Assembly (NCBI GenBank): GCA_018676675.1
Contig: JABHEG010000255.1
Location: forward strand, 1 to 64,000
Origin: Lentisphaerota bacterium
GTDB taxonomy: Bacteria > Verrucomicrobiota > Lentisphaeria > Oligosphaerales > JABHEG01
Length of the DNA stretch: 64,000 nt
Direction of reading: 5' to 3'
Part shown: positions 33,331-43,020 of the stretch, piece by piece
How positions within the stretch are numbered: the stretch's first letter is position 1
Layout: each line of letters begins with the position of its first letter
Position numbers and translations under genes: made by a program
Notes under the pieces: model-generated
The model's database searches: none
The model's input: only the letters and a program-made list of their open reading frames with translations
Told to the model about the DNA's origin: nothing

Positions 33331-34494
33331 ATGGGCCGTAGACGCAAATCAGACGGTGCCCCCAGCTTTGATTCACTGCTGGATACGCTGACCAATGTGG
33401 TCGGCATCCTGGTGATCATGCTGATTGTCACGCTCCTCGGCGTGCGGGATGCCGTGCGGCGCATCAAGTGGGAAATCCCCGACATCAGCGAAGCCAAACT
33501 CGAAGAGTTGCGCCGTCTGGCAGACCTCAAACAGCAGAAGCTGTCGGAAGAGAACGCCAGCATAGAGGAAACGCAGGCTGTCCTGGCGAAGCTCAAGAAA
33601 ATCCAGGACGAAATCGATGCCCTCAGGAAGCTCCTCAAACTGGATTCCCCTGAGGCACAGCTCAAGGAACTCCGCAAGAAACTGAAAGAGCTGGAGGAAC
33701 TGCAGAAGAAGCTCGAGGAGGAGGCCAAGGAGCAAGAAAAGTTGCTGGCCGAAATGCGAAAACGGCTGGCCAAACTGCCAAAACGCAAGAAGGCCGCGAG
33801 CAATGCCAAGATGATCCGTATGCCTCAGCCACGCTCCCCAGTTGCCGACAGCAAGTGCGTATGGTTCATGTGTCGGGACAGCCGCATCAGCAGGATGGAC
33901 CACGAAGAGCTGCTGGAAACCGCCCTGAAACGTATCGCCTCATCAAAGTACCTGCTCTCCATTCGAGAAAAGGGACGGGTGCTGAAAGTCGCCGGAAAGG
34001 ACAAAAAGCGGCATCCCATTCTCAAAGAAGTCGCCAACTGGGTGCTTGACCCCGAAAAGGCGGTCGGTTACTTCACCCAGAAGGATATCGGTGACCGCAA
34101 CTTCCGTCTCTCCCTGCGCCTGCATCCCACCTACAAGAAAGAACGTCTCTACGCGACCTACAGGGAGGGCAAGGGGGAAACGGCGAAGGACCTGCGCTCG
34201 TCCACCTCCCGCTATGAGTCGGTCATACGCAAGATGGACCCCAAAAAGCAGTACGCCCGTTTCCTTGTTTCACCCGAGAGCTTTGAAGTCTACGTCCGTG
34301 CCCGGGAAATCGTCGAGAAAAATGACATACCGGCCGGATGGCTTGTACATCCCTCCGACGAGTGGCAGATCGCCTACGATTTCGGCCTCAACCTCCGGGG
34401 CGAGAAAAAACCGGAACCGGCCCCGCCGGCTCCCCCTCCTCCTGCGGACGCCCCGCCCAAGAAGAAAGTCATCCCGATGTCTGTCTTGGACTAA
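33331..34494 (+). CDS. Single-TM coiled-coil protein, ExbD/MotB-like partner 2
   Basis: 387 aa. Same layout as its upstream neighbour: one N-terminal helix (about 12-37, FDSLLDTLTNVVGILVIMLIVTLLGV) that here carries two Asp residues at its start, reminiscent of the ion-binding Asp of ExbD/MotB, then a long coiled coil (about 45-155), a globular domain (about 170-350, opening with KCVWFMCRDSRISRMD) and a Pro/Ala-rich tail. GAGGAA gives a good ribosome site before ATG 33331. With partner 1 and the channel protein it makes a three-gene unit; the two partners look like paralogues that have split roles. Confidence 0.75.
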   Translation: MGRRRKSDGAPSFDSLLDTLTNVVGILVIMLIVTLLGVRDAVRRIKWEIPDISEAKLEELRRLADLKQQKLSEENASIEETQAVLAKLKKIQDEIDALRKLLKLDSPEAQLKELRKKLKELEELQKKLEEEAKEQEKLLAEMRKRLAKLPKRKKAASNAKMIRMPQPRSPVADSKCVWFMCRDSRISRMDHEELLETALKRIASSKYLLSIREKGRVLKVAGKDKKRHPILKEVANWVLDPEKAVGYFTQKDIGDRNFRLSLRLHPTYKKERLYATYREGKGETAKDLRSSTSRYESVIRKMDPKKQYARFLVSPESFEVYVRAREIVEKNDIPAGWLVHPSDEWQIAYDFGLNLRGEKKPEPAPPAPPPPADAPPKKKVIPMSVLD

Positions 34495-34557
34495 CGGCAA
34501 ATGCCGCAAGACAAGCGACGGGAAATGTATCCAGGAAGAGGTCGCCGGATGGCACCG

Positions 34558-34595
34558 CCTCCCACATTGAGGTCGGGTGCAGCCAACGTGGGAGG
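34558..34595 (+). terminator. Hairpin after the coiled-coil gene pair
   Basis: CCTCCCAC (34558-34565) pairs with GTGGGAGG (34588-34595) across a 22-nt loop, followed by a second short stem GGGGC/GCCCC. No T-run, so a terminator function is only suggested by its position between two units. Confidence 0.3.
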
Positions 34596-34659
34596 GGCTG
34601 CCATGCCCCGATTGCCCCTATCCTAGCACCATTCTGTACCCTCTCGGAGAGACCGCTCC

Positions 34660-36291
34660 ATGCCTGTAACCCGCTGCTCATCTGAGTCCAATCCCTACTC
34701 AGTGCCGCTGCCGTCCCGACGGCTTCGGCTGGTCCTCATCGGTCTCGCACTGGCCTGCTTCACAGTCCCCACTGCCCGAACCGCCCAAGTAGGCGATGTC
34801 GTATTTGCCACGGACTTCGACGGCGAGGACGCCCTGACCGAGTGGTCCGCGGGAGCCAAACTTGGTCCCGGACGCGCCGGAGGGAGAGCCCTGTTTGTCG
34901 AGCGCTCGAAGGAGAACACGGGCAGCGTCTTCATTCGGCACAGCCTGCCGGTCTCTGACGTGAAGGGCTGCATCCTCAACCTGGAAGGCTGGATCAGGGC
35001 GGAAGAGGTCTCCTCACCGCCACGCGGCTGGAACGGAATCAAGTACATGGCGCCCGTCACCTCCGAGGGGGGGATGAGCCATCCGCAAGCGCAGATAGGC
35101 TCGGGCTCCTTCAACTGGAAACAGGTCCGGTACGCCGTGCGTGTTCCACCCGATGCGACCAAATGGGAGCTCTTCATGGGCCTTGAGGCAGTCAACGGGC
35201 GTGTGTGGTTCGATGACCTCCGCATCACCGTCCGCAAACTCCCCTTCTCAGCCAAGACACCCGTGGTCACAGGCCCCATGTACCGAGGGCACGACCTCCC
35301 TCGGCTACGCGGTGCAATGGTCAGTCCAAACGTGTCACCGGAGAGTCTCGAGACGTTCGCCACCGACTGGAACGCCAACGTCATCCGCTGGCAACTCACA
35401 AACTGGAAGCCCAAAGGCGACAGCTTCGATCTGGCGGGCTACGACCGCTGGCTGAAACGTGAACTGACTAAGCTCGATGCCGCTCTTCCGCTCTGTGAGA
35501 AGCACCGGATGTACGTGGTCGTTGACCTGCACAGCAAACCCGGAGGCGGTCCGGATTCCGGCAAGAGCCTGTTCACCAGCCCTGAATGTCAGGACAAGTT
35601 CGTGGCAAACTGGCAGATGATGGCTCGACGATACAAAGACAGCCCGGCAATCTGGGGCTACGACCTGGCGAATGAGCCGAACGAGAAGGCCGTCAGCCTG
35701 GATGTCCTCGACTGGCAGGGACTTGCCGAGCGAGCAGCCAGGGCCATCCGTGAGATCGATCAGGAACACGCAATCATCGTCGAGCCCACCGAAGGGGGCG
35801 GCCCGAACGGATTCGTTGCCCTCAACCCCATCGACGTCTCGAACGTTGTCTACAGCGTCCATGTCTATATCCCACACACCTTCACCCACCAGGGCGTCCG
35901 CGATCAGTGGCCCACCCCACACACGTACCCGGGAACAATTGGTGGGCAAGAATGGACGAAAGACCGCATAGAACAGGCCCTCAAACCCGTTCTCGAGTTC
36001 CAGAAGACTTTCAATGCCCACATCTACGTCGGCGAGTTCAGCGCCATCCGTTGGGCCCCCGACAGCAGCGCCTATCGCTACCTGCGTGACTGCATCGACA
36101 TCTTCGAGAGCCACGACTGGGACTGGACCTACCACGCGTTCAGGGAGTGGACAGGCTGGAGTGTGGAACACACCTCTGACCGGGGAAACCGAGAACCGGC
36201 CACCACACCGACAAAGCGTCAGACTCTCATGCGCAAGTGGCTGAGAAAGAACAAGAAACCGACGTGGAAAACGCCAACCCAGGACAAGTAG
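34660..36291 (+). CDS. Secreted GH5-family glycoside hydrolase with N-terminal CBM-like domain
   Basis: 543 aa. Signal peptide (about 23-42), a jelly-roll domain (about 45-195, VVFATDFDGEDALTEWSAGAK..GRVWFDDLRITV) of the CBM4/9-like sort, and a GH5 TIM barrel (about 220-530). Catalytic residues are in place: acid/base E339 in WGYDLANEPNE and nucleophile E459 in IYVGEFSAI; VVDLHSKPGGG and VYSVHVYIPHTFTHQG are further family marks. It should cleave beta-1,4-glucan or mannan-type chains outside the cell or in the periplasm. GGAGAG precedes the ATG. First gene of a plus-strand set with DUF4838 and GH39 enzymes. Confidence 0.9.
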   Translation: MPVTRCSSESNPYSVPLPSRRLRLVLIGLALACFTVPTARTAQVGDVVFATDFDGEDALTEWSAGAKLGPGRAGGRALFVERSKENTGSVFIRHSLPVSDVKGCILNLEGWIRAEEVSSPPRGWNGIKYMAPVTSEGGMSHPQAQIGSGSFNWKQVRYAVRVPPDATKWELFMGLEAVNGRVWFDDLRITVRKLPFSAKTPVVTGPMYRGHDLPRLRGAMVSPNVSPESLETFATDWNANVIRWQLTNWKPKGDSFDLAGYDRWLKRELTKLDAALPLCEKHRMYVVVDLHSKPGGGPDSGKSLFTSPECQDKFVANWQMMARRYKDSPAIWGYDLANEPNEKAVSLDVLDWQGLAERAARAIREIDQEHAIIVEPTEGGGPNGFVALNPIDVSNVVYSVHVYIPHTFTHQGVRDQWPTPHTYPGTIGGQEWTKDRIEQALKPVLEFQKTFNAHIYVGEFSAIRWAPDSSAYRYLRDCIDIFESHDWDWTYHAFREWTGWSVEHTSDRGNREPATTPTKRQTLMRKWLRKNKKPTWKTPTQDK

Positions 36292-36296
36292 CCCGT

Positions 36297-39200
36297 ATGA
36301 CAAGACAACTATTCGTGGCCCTCTTCGCCGCAATCCTCGCGTGCACTGCGCAGGCTGCTGCTCTCTTCCCGGACAGCAGCTTCGAACGGACAGGAAACTC
36401 CAGCGAAGGCCGCGGCGGCGGGCGCTGCCTGACCGTCTCCAGTCAGGCCAGAACACGCTGGCGTGGCAGCCGGAGCTACAAACTCAAGATCGAGCCGTTC
36501 GCCCAGTACCAAGTCGTCGGGTACGCCAAAGCGACAGGAAAAGGGGAGCTGAAGGCCCTTCTCGGATATGGATGGAACTCCTATGACTGGCGCTACCAGT
36601 GCGGCTACACCGTACCCAGTGATGGCCAATGGCACCGTTGCGAAGTCACCTTCTCCTGCCCGCGAGAAACCTACACGCTACACCCGGCGGCTCTCTTCGG
36701 AGCAGAAAACGCTCAAGTATGGGTGGATGACGTCACAATCGAGAAGATCGCGGAACCTGAAGCCGTCAGCGCAGCGATCTCGGCCAAGAAAACGTTGACC
36801 ATGGAGGACCGCGAATTCCTGGCCCGCGTTCACATCGCTGCAGCAGAGACCGAGCAGGCAACCGCCCTCTGTGCAGGCGCAGATACCTACACACGTGCCG
36901 ACATCTATTGCGCTCTGGCCCTGGCGAGCAGGGATGACGTGCCCCGCGGCAAGTGGCTCACCAAGATGCTCGAGAACAGCGGTCCCGCCTACGCCAATGC
37001 ACTGACGCGTCTCGACGACATCGGCAAGGGACGCCCATCGGCCACTGTCCTCTCGTGGCTGGATCAAGCACGTGCAAGCTGCCGAGACGGCGATGCAGCC
37101 ATGGCCTGGGCCACTGCCACCATGCGACTGGGACACCGTCTCTTGGGGCGCGCCGACACGTGCACGGAAGCCGGTGAACTGCTTCTCCGCTTGGAGCAGG
37201 CGGAGAGGGCAGCCCAGTCCCTCCTCGCAGCCAAACAGTGCCAGACGCGTTTCGCCTCAGTCCTGACCGAACTGCGCCAGGCGCTCGCAACGCCCCGGGC
37301 TACGTGGGCGAAACGCCTCGCGGCTCTTGGAGCATGCACCATCACGATCAATGGTTCTGCTCTCGGGCCCGCAACGCACGACATCGTGCTGCCTGATTCT
37401 CCCGCATCTCACGAAGAGCACGCGGCAAGGCAGCTCCGTCTGTACCTGGAGCGCCTCACAGGTACCGCACCGGAACTGGCCGCCGTACGTCCCAATCCCG
37501 GCCGCCACGGCATCTACATCGCCCGCCCCACAGGGGATGTTGTCCCTAAGCCAAAGGCGAAGCTCGAGGATCTCGGCGAGGAGGCATTTCTGCTCCAGAC
37601 GATCGGCCCTGACCTCTACATCCTCGGTGGTCTGCGCGGGGCTCTCTACGGTGTTTACACACTCCTGGAAGACTACCTGGGCTGCGGCTGGTATATGCCG
37701 GGACCGGTGGGGGAAGTCGTCCCACAGGCGGGCGCCTTCGCGCTGAATGACGTCATCGACCTTCAGCGCCCCAGCTTCACCTGGCGAGGGCTGAGCAGCA
37801 TCCGCGATGCAGAGTGGTGCATTCGCAACAAGGTCGATCCCACGATCAGCGGCGCCCACTACGGGATCGACAAAGGCGATCCTGCGTTCTTCGGGACCTT
37901 CGGGCACAACTACTCCCGCCTCATTCCCCCCGGCAAACACTTCCTCTCCCACCCAGAGTACTTCAGCCTTGTCAAAGGCAAGCGCAAGTGGGACCACACT
38001 CAGCTCTGCACCACGAATCCAGATGTGATCCGGCTCTGCGCCGAAGGGATCTGCCGCGACATCGAGCGCCGCCCGGAATGCAAGGTGTTTGCCCTCTGCC
38101 AAAATGACTGGGCCGGCTGGTGCGAATGCACCGACTGCAAAGCGCTGGACACCCGGGCCGACAGCGTGACCGACCGTCTCATGGTGTTCTGCAGCGCCGT
38201 CTCCAAGCTTGTCCGCGAGCAACACCCAGACAAGCAGGTCTACACCTACGCTTACCAGGCAGGAGTCGAGCCGCCTGAACGCGTTGTTCCTGCCCCCGGA
38301 CTCGGGATCCAGCTCTGCCACATCCGCCACCCATGCTCACACTCACACCCCATTGAGACAGCCAAACGGAATACCGAGTACAAGAGCTGGGTGGAGGGCT
38401 GGACCGACGTCACCAAGCAGCTGTTCGTCTACGACTACCGAGTCAACTACTCGAACTACCTGATGCCGTACCCCAACAGCTACGCGATCATCAAGGATGT
38501 GCCATACTACCATCGCCGCGGGGTCCGCAACCTGTTCTACCAAGGCGGCGGATCGGCCCACAATTTCGGTCCCTGCCACTACCTGCTGGCCAAACTGATG
38601 TGGAATGTCACAGCGGACCCCCAGGAGCTCGTCCAACGTTTCTTCACCCAGTACTACGGCCCGGCAGCCCCCCCCATGGAACGCTACTGGAAGCTCCTCC
38701 ATGGCACCGTCTACGAGGAAGACGTGGAAATGAACCTCTACAGCACTCCGCCCAAAAAGGTATTCACCCCCGAGTTCATCGCCGCGGCTGAAGCGCTGTT
38801 CGAGAAAGCGGAGAGCAGGGCCGGTGAGTCTGTATACCGAGACCGAATCGAATGGGAGAGGATCACCCTCTACTGGGTCAAGCTGGCCACCGGCACGAAC
38901 CCACTGCAAATCAGGATGACGGACAAGGCCCTGACCATCGGCCCGGACGGGAGGAGTGACTGGCGTGCCGACTTGGCTGAGTTCATCAGAATCGCCCGGA
39001 AGTTCCGCATCTGGCGTATCCGCGAGAGCGCCTGGCGAGGAGATGTCGACATCCGCGGCTTCGTTTCAGAGATCTCTGGGCTCGATGTCCACGACCGCTG
39101 CGACTACCGCTACCCCGTCAAAGAGAGTTGCGAAGGACAACGCTGTGTGACGGTCCGCGCCAACCTCGCCACCACGCCATCCTCAAGCTGGCGGCAACGC

Positions 39201-40400
39201 TACCCGATGATCCTCAAAGGCGCGACAGAACATCGCCTGAGTTGCCAAGTGCGCACCCAGGGCGATGCCACATTCACGACCATCCCTGTCGAGCTGACCG
39301 GCGCCGTGCCCCAGGCAGGTCAAACCATCACCGGAGAGACGCCGTGGCAAGAAATTGCGTTTACGTTCCACACACCGAACGTTGACTCCGCCTCGGTTGT
39401 GGCTCACGTGGGACGTGTCACCAACGGCATCGGACAAGTGTGGGTCGATGACCTGACCGTCGTCGCGGTCGATGCCCCCGACCGGAACTTGGTGCAGAAC
39501 GGCAACTTCGAACGGCGCCGCGGCACGGAGCCGGATTACTGGATCCGCCCCGGTAACGGCAGTGCATTCCATTGGACCGACATGAGCCCCGTCAAGGAGT
39601 TCCTCGCCGCGCCGGTAACCTACGACATTCCCGGGCGCCAACCCCGGAGCTACCCCGTTACCACGCTAGAAAACGACCTGGTCCGAGTGGATGTCATCCC
39701 GGGCCTCGGCGGGAGGATCCAGCGCCTGATCGACAAGCGCTCTGGAGCCAACATCTGCTACAACCCAACCGAGGTCCATCGCCAGGAAGCGTGGATCAAC
39801 TATGGCGGCTATGAGGAGTACACCTCTCCCCAACTCGGGGGCCCCGGCTGGGATTGCTCCTTTGACACAGAACAGCAACACGGGAAAACGGGCCAGAAAC
39901 TCATCCTGACCGCCAAGCTCAGCGATCGCCGTATCCGCCGCGTCATCACTCTCCCGGTGGACAGACCCGATGTGCGCATCGAGTCAACCGTCACCAATAT
40001 CTCGGCGAACCCCATCAAGGCCCGCCTGCGCGTCCATCCCATTCTCCGAATCGGAGGACGCGTCGGAGAATGCACCCTCTTTGCCCGGCGGCGGAACGGA
40101 GATGTCCTGACGCGGGAGATACAGGCCGAACGCTCCGATCTGTGGCTCAAGGGTGCGGACTTCGCAGACGGTGTCTGGGCACTCCGCTCAAGCGCGGACG
40201 GCGCAGGCCTCGTGAATCGCTTCAACCCAACCCAGATAGACACTACCTACATCTGTGTGCAGCCCAATGAAGGGGTCAACCTCGAGCTGATGTCCCCGGT
40301 GAAAATGCTGGGGCCGGGCGATGAACTGCGGGTGAACCACGCCTATCACTTGCTCTCCCCAGGCACCACCCCCGAGAGCTACGAATCCCTCATCAAGTGA
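36297..40400 (+). CDS. Secreted DUF4838 glycosidase with C-terminal mutarotase-like domain
   Basis: 1367 aa. Signal peptide (1-20, LFVALFAAILACTAQAA), a CBM-like domain (about 20-165), a helical region, then DUF4838 (about 370-800), recognised from YLERLTGTAPEL, LYILGGLRGALYGVYTLLEDYLGCGWYMPGPVGEVVP, FGTFGHNYSRLIPP and VFALCQNDWAGWCECTDC. DUF4838 is related to alpha-glucuronidase and GH20-like folds. A second CBM-like segment (about 920-1110) and a galactose-mutarotase-like beta-sandwich (about 1118-1367, LVRVDVIPGLGGRIQRLIDKRSGANICYNP) follow. The ATG five nt after the GH5 stop begins a clean signal sequence. Probably acts on side chains of the same polysaccharide. Confidence 0.82.
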   Translation: MTRQLFVALFAAILACTAQAAALFPDSSFERTGNSSEGRGGGRCLTVSSQARTRWRGSRSYKLKIEPFAQYQVVGYAKATGKGELKALLGYGWNSYDWRYQCGYTVPSDGQWHRCEVTFSCPRETYTLHPAALFGAENAQVWVDDVTIEKIAEPEAVSAAISAKKTLTMEDREFLARVHIAAAETEQATALCAGADTYTRADIYCALALASRDDVPRGKWLTKMLENSGPAYANALTRLDDIGKGRPSATVLSWLDQARASCRDGDAAMAWATATMRLGHRLLGRADTCTEAGELLLRLEQAERAAQSLLAAKQCQTRFASVLTELRQALATPRATWAKRLAALGACTITINGSALGPATHDIVLPDSPASHEEHAARQLRLYLERLTGTAPELAAVRPNPGRHGIYIARPTGDVVPKPKAKLEDLGEEAFLLQTIGPDLYILGGLRGALYGVYTLLEDYLGCGWYMPGPVGEVVPQAGAFALNDVIDLQRPSFTWRGLSSIRDAEWCIRNKVDPTISGAHYGIDKGDPAFFGTFGHNYSRLIPPGKHFLSHPEYFSLVKGKRKWDHTQLCTTNPDVIRLCAEGICRDIERRPECKVFALCQNDWAGWCECTDCKALDTRADSVTDRLMVFCSAVSKLVREQHPDKQVYTYAYQAGVEPPERVVPAPGLGIQLCHIRHPCSHSHPIETAKRNTEYKSWVEGWTDVTKQLFVYDYRVNYSNYLMPYPNSYAIIKDVPYYHRRGVRNLFYQGGGSAHNFGPCHYLLAKLMWNVTADPQELVQRFFTQYYGPAAPPMERYWKLLHGTVYEEDVEMNLYSTPPKKVFTPEFIAAAEALFEKAESRAGESVYRDRIEWERITLYWVKLATGTNPLQIRMTDKALTIGPDGRSDWRADLAEFIRIARKFRIWRIRESAWRGDVDIRGFVSEISGLDVHDRCDYRYPVKESCEGQRCVTVRANLATTPSSSWRQRYPMILKGATEHRLSCQVRTQGDATFTTIPVELTGAVPQAGQTITGETPWQEIAFTFHTPNVDSASVVAHVGRVTNGIGQVWVDDLTVVAVDAPDRNLVQNGNFERRRGTEPDYWIRPGNGSAFHWTDMSPVKEFLAAPVTYDIPGRQPRSYPVTTLENDLVRVDVIPGLGGRIQRLIDKRSGANICYNPTEVHRQEAWINYGGYEEYTSPQLGGPGWDCSFDTEQQHGKTGQKLILTAKLSDRRIRRVITLPVDRPDVRIESTVTNISANPIKARLRVHPILRIGGRVGECTLFARRRNGDVLTREIQAERSDLWLKGADFADGVWALRSSADGAGLVNRFNPTQIDTTYICVQPNEGVNLELMSPVKMLGPGDELRVNHAYHLLSPGTTPESYESLIK

Positions 40401-40418
40401 GAGAAACAGGACCGCGCG

Positions 40419-42491
40419 ATGAGAACACTGCTTCTTCCCGCCCTGACCGCTTACGTATCCCTGGCCGTCTGCGCGACGGCTGCCGACCACGGACTGCTTG
40501 AAAACGGCGGCTTTGAACGTGAAACCGGCGGCAGTCCCATCGGCTGGCAACAGCAGTGGGGTGAGCCGGACTCCACCCAATGGATAGACGATGTCGTCCA
40601 CTCCGGCAATCACGCCGTCACATTCACCGGAAACGCTTGCCTAAGTTCCGATCCATTGCCCAACACAGGCGATGTCATCACCGTCTCCGGCTGGCTCAAG
40701 CTTGACGCAATGACCATCGGGAAGCGGCCCTGGTTCAAGGCATCCATCGTGATCGGGAAGCTCGACTCCGAGCTCAAACAGGTTGGCCACCACGATGTCA
40801 TCCGCGCCTTGGGTACCAGCGATTGGACCCACTACTCACGCACCTTCTCCCTACCGGCCTCGATCCCCTACTTCCGCGTCCAGGTTATGTACTGCGAGGG
40901 CTGTACGGGCACCATGTGGGCTGACGACATCACCGTGACCATGGCCAATGATCCCTACGCAATCGCCCCGCGCAAACTCGACCGCAAACAGGCCACAGTC
41001 ACCGTGGACACCAGTCGCCAACTTGGCCCACTCCCTGACCTCTGGCGCTGCATCGATCACAGCTACCTGAGCAACATCCTCGTGCCCCGACGCACCGAAA
41101 CGATTCCCGAATTCAGCAAAGCCGGATTCCGGTACGTGCGATTCCACGAGACCATTGTGGGCCCCAAAGTGTACCGGGAGGAGAACGACCAGGCGATCTA
41201 CAGCTGGAAACGCTTCGACAACGGGATCCGAGTCCTGCTGGAGAACGGGCTCAAACCCATGCTCGTCCTCGAGAGCACACCTACACCGATCGCCGGGAGA
41301 AAGGGCCAGGGCTACCGAAACATCAACCCGCCTGCAGACCTTGAGAAATGGCAGGAACTGATCTACCGGATCGTGCACCACTGCGTCGAGGAGCTCGGCC
41401 CGGATGAGGTCCGAACGTGGTACTTCGAGGTCTGGAATGAACCCGATGCAAAAGCCTACTTCCTCGGCAACCTGAAGCAATTCCTGGCGCTGTACGACCA
41501 TACAGTGACCGGAGCCGTTCGCGCTTTTCCCGACGTCCGCATCGGCGGCCCCGGTGGAGCCGGAAACGGCTGGGTCCTACCTCTTGCTGAACACTGCACC
41601 AACGGCAGGAACGCCGCCACTGGCAGCATCGGTACGCGGCTCGACTTCATCTCCTGGCATATCTACTGCTCCGGTACGGGGACGCCGGACTTCCGCGTCA
41701 TCCGACGCAGCGTCCTCCAGGTCGATGACCGTCTCAAACGCTTCCTTGAGATCGCCAAGATGCCCCGCTTCATCACCGAGTTCTCATGCAACTCCTCCCC
41801 TGCCCCGTGGCTTGACGACGCGTACCGAGGCCCGTTCACACTCAGGGCACTCCTTCTCATGGACAAACTCGGAGTCGACCAAGCGTACTCGTTCTGTGTC
41901 GGTGACTACCTATGGGACAAAAAGGACGCGCTCTACCGCCGAACCCTCGGCATGTTCACCAATCCCGGCTTCCCCAAAGCCCCCTTCCACCTCTACACGC
42001 TGCTCAACCGCATGGGGGGAACACGCGTGACCGCCGAATCGAGCAACGCCCCGGTGGATGTGATCGCCTCGTGCAACAGCGCCAACGGCAAAGTTGCCGT
42101 CCTTTTTGGGAACTGGATTGAGTCGCCCGATGAGGACTATGCCACCACGATTACGCTCAACCTACGCTGTCCGGACCTGGCCAAACGCCGTCTCGTCGGC
42201 ACGCTCGTACAGGTAGACCGCAACCGCAGCAATGCCTACGGTGAGTGGCAGAGCCTGGATCGCCCCCAGGTCACCCGCGCGGAGCTGTTCGACTACCGAG
42301 CTGGAAAGCACGAAACACCACGTCAGCAGGACGTCGCGAAACTCATTGAGGCCCTCGCCCAAGCCGCACGCCTGGAGCCAGGGCAGGACGTGCCGGTCGT
42401 CTTCGACGGCGCCGGCACCACCAAGCTCAAATTCTCCCTTCCCGCATTCGGTCTGGCCCAGCTGACCATCCCCGGAACGACGCAGAGGTAA
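40419..42491 (+). CDS. Secreted GH39-like beta-xylosidase-type hydrolase
   Basis: 690 aa. Signal peptide (1-21), CBM4/9-like domain (about 24-175, LENGGFERETGGSPIGWQQQWG..GTMWADDITVT), GH39-type TIM barrel (about 205-530) and a C-terminal beta domain. Acid/base E341 lies in WYFEVWNEPDA and the nucleophile E454 in RFITEFSC, the standard GH39 pair. GH39 enzymes act on beta-xylosides or iduronides; related PVC proteins are also assigned to other clan A families. It starts 18 nt after the DUF4838 gene, so the three enzymes are one unit. Confidence 0.85.
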   Translation: MRTLLLPALTAYVSLAVCATAADHGLLENGGFERETGGSPIGWQQQWGEPDSTQWIDDVVHSGNHAVTFTGNACLSSDPLPNTGDVITVSGWLKLDAMTIGKRPWFKASIVIGKLDSELKQVGHHDVIRALGTSDWTHYSRTFSLPASIPYFRVQVMYCEGCTGTMWADDITVTMANDPYAIAPRKLDRKQATVTVDTSRQLGPLPDLWRCIDHSYLSNILVPRRTETIPEFSKAGFRYVRFHETIVGPKVYREENDQAIYSWKRFDNGIRVLLENGLKPMLVLESTPTPIAGRKGQGYRNINPPADLEKWQELIYRIVHHCVEELGPDEVRTWYFEVWNEPDAKAYFLGNLKQFLALYDHTVTGAVRAFPDVRIGGPGGAGNGWVLPLAEHCTNGRNAATGSIGTRLDFISWHIYCSGTGTPDFRVIRRSVLQVDDRLKRFLEIAKMPRFITEFSCNSSPAPWLDDAYRGPFTLRALLLMDKLGVDQAYSFCVGDYLWDKKDALYRRTLGMFTNPGFPKAPFHLYTLLNRMGGTRVTAESSNAPVDVIASCNSANGKVAVLFGNWIESPDEDYATTITLNLRCPDLAKRRLVGTLVQVDRNRSNAYGEWQSLDRPQVTRAELFDYRAGKHETPRQQDVAKLIEALAQAARLEPGQDVPVVFDGAGTTKLKFSLPAFGLAQLTIPGTTQR

Positions 42492-43020
42492 GATCTGCAG
42501 ATGCCGCTGTGCTGGAAGAACGGCACTCCGATGCTCTGCGTGCCTCACTACGAACGCCGTTCTGTTGGTGACGACATTCGTTTGTAGTCAGCAACGTAGG
42601 CGTTGCCGGAGTTGCGTTGATCCGGTAGAATCACCGGGCACCGGCTCTTGTACGGCGAGCGGCCCTCCGATCGCCATTCGCCTGGAGGCCGGTTTTCCCA
42701 AACCGGTGCCCTTCCCCCTGGAGGCCGGTTTTCCCAAGCCGGTGCCCCGCCCGCTGGAGGCCGGTCTTCCCAAACCGGTGCCCCGCCCCCTGGAGGCCGG
42801 TCTTCCCAAACCAGTGCCCCGCCCCCTGGAGGCCGGTCTTCCCAAGCCGGTGCCCCGCCCGCTGGAGGCCGGTCTTCCCAAGCCGGTGCCCCGCCCGCTG
42901 GAGGCCGGTCTTCCCAAGCCGGTGCCCCGCCCTCTGGAGGCCGGTTTTCCCAAACCGGTGCTGTCGAACCGGCCAGGAAAGACGGCCGGTCAGGGATGAC
43001 CGGAGCTCCAGCGCCCCCCT
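42492..43020. other. Convergent intergenic region holding a 36-bp repeat array
   Basis: 529 nt between GH39 (plus) and the esterase (minus). Apart from the repeat array and a hairpin at 42986-43003 no gene is supported. The open frames across the array are an effect of a repeat length divisible by three. Confidence 0.8.
42682..42969. repeat. Eight tandem 36-bp repeats with hairpin core
   Basis: Units begin CTGGAGGCCGG at 42682, 42718, 42754, 42790, 42826, 42862, 42898 and 42934: exact 36-nt spacing. Each carries the stem-loop CCGGTTT-TCCC-AAACCGG or a variant of it (positions 5 and 6 of the left arm and 1 of the right arm vary). A different hairpin, CCGGTCA-GGGA-TGACCGG, follows at 42986-43003. 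Confidence 0.95.

Noticed and set aside
30849..34494. Zorya-type defence system (ZorA/ZorB)
   Set aside because: The channel protein and B-like partners recall ZorA/ZorB, but there is no OmpA-like peptidoglycan-binding domain and no helicase or nuclease partner gene.
42682..42969. CRISPR array
   Set aside because: Units are directly tandem with no unique spacers and no cas genes nearby.
42565..42999. Open frames coding a 12-residue Pro-rich repeat protein on either strand
   Set aside because: The 36-nt repeat length keeps several frames open at once; there is no good start or ribosome site, and hairpin structure explains the repeat better.
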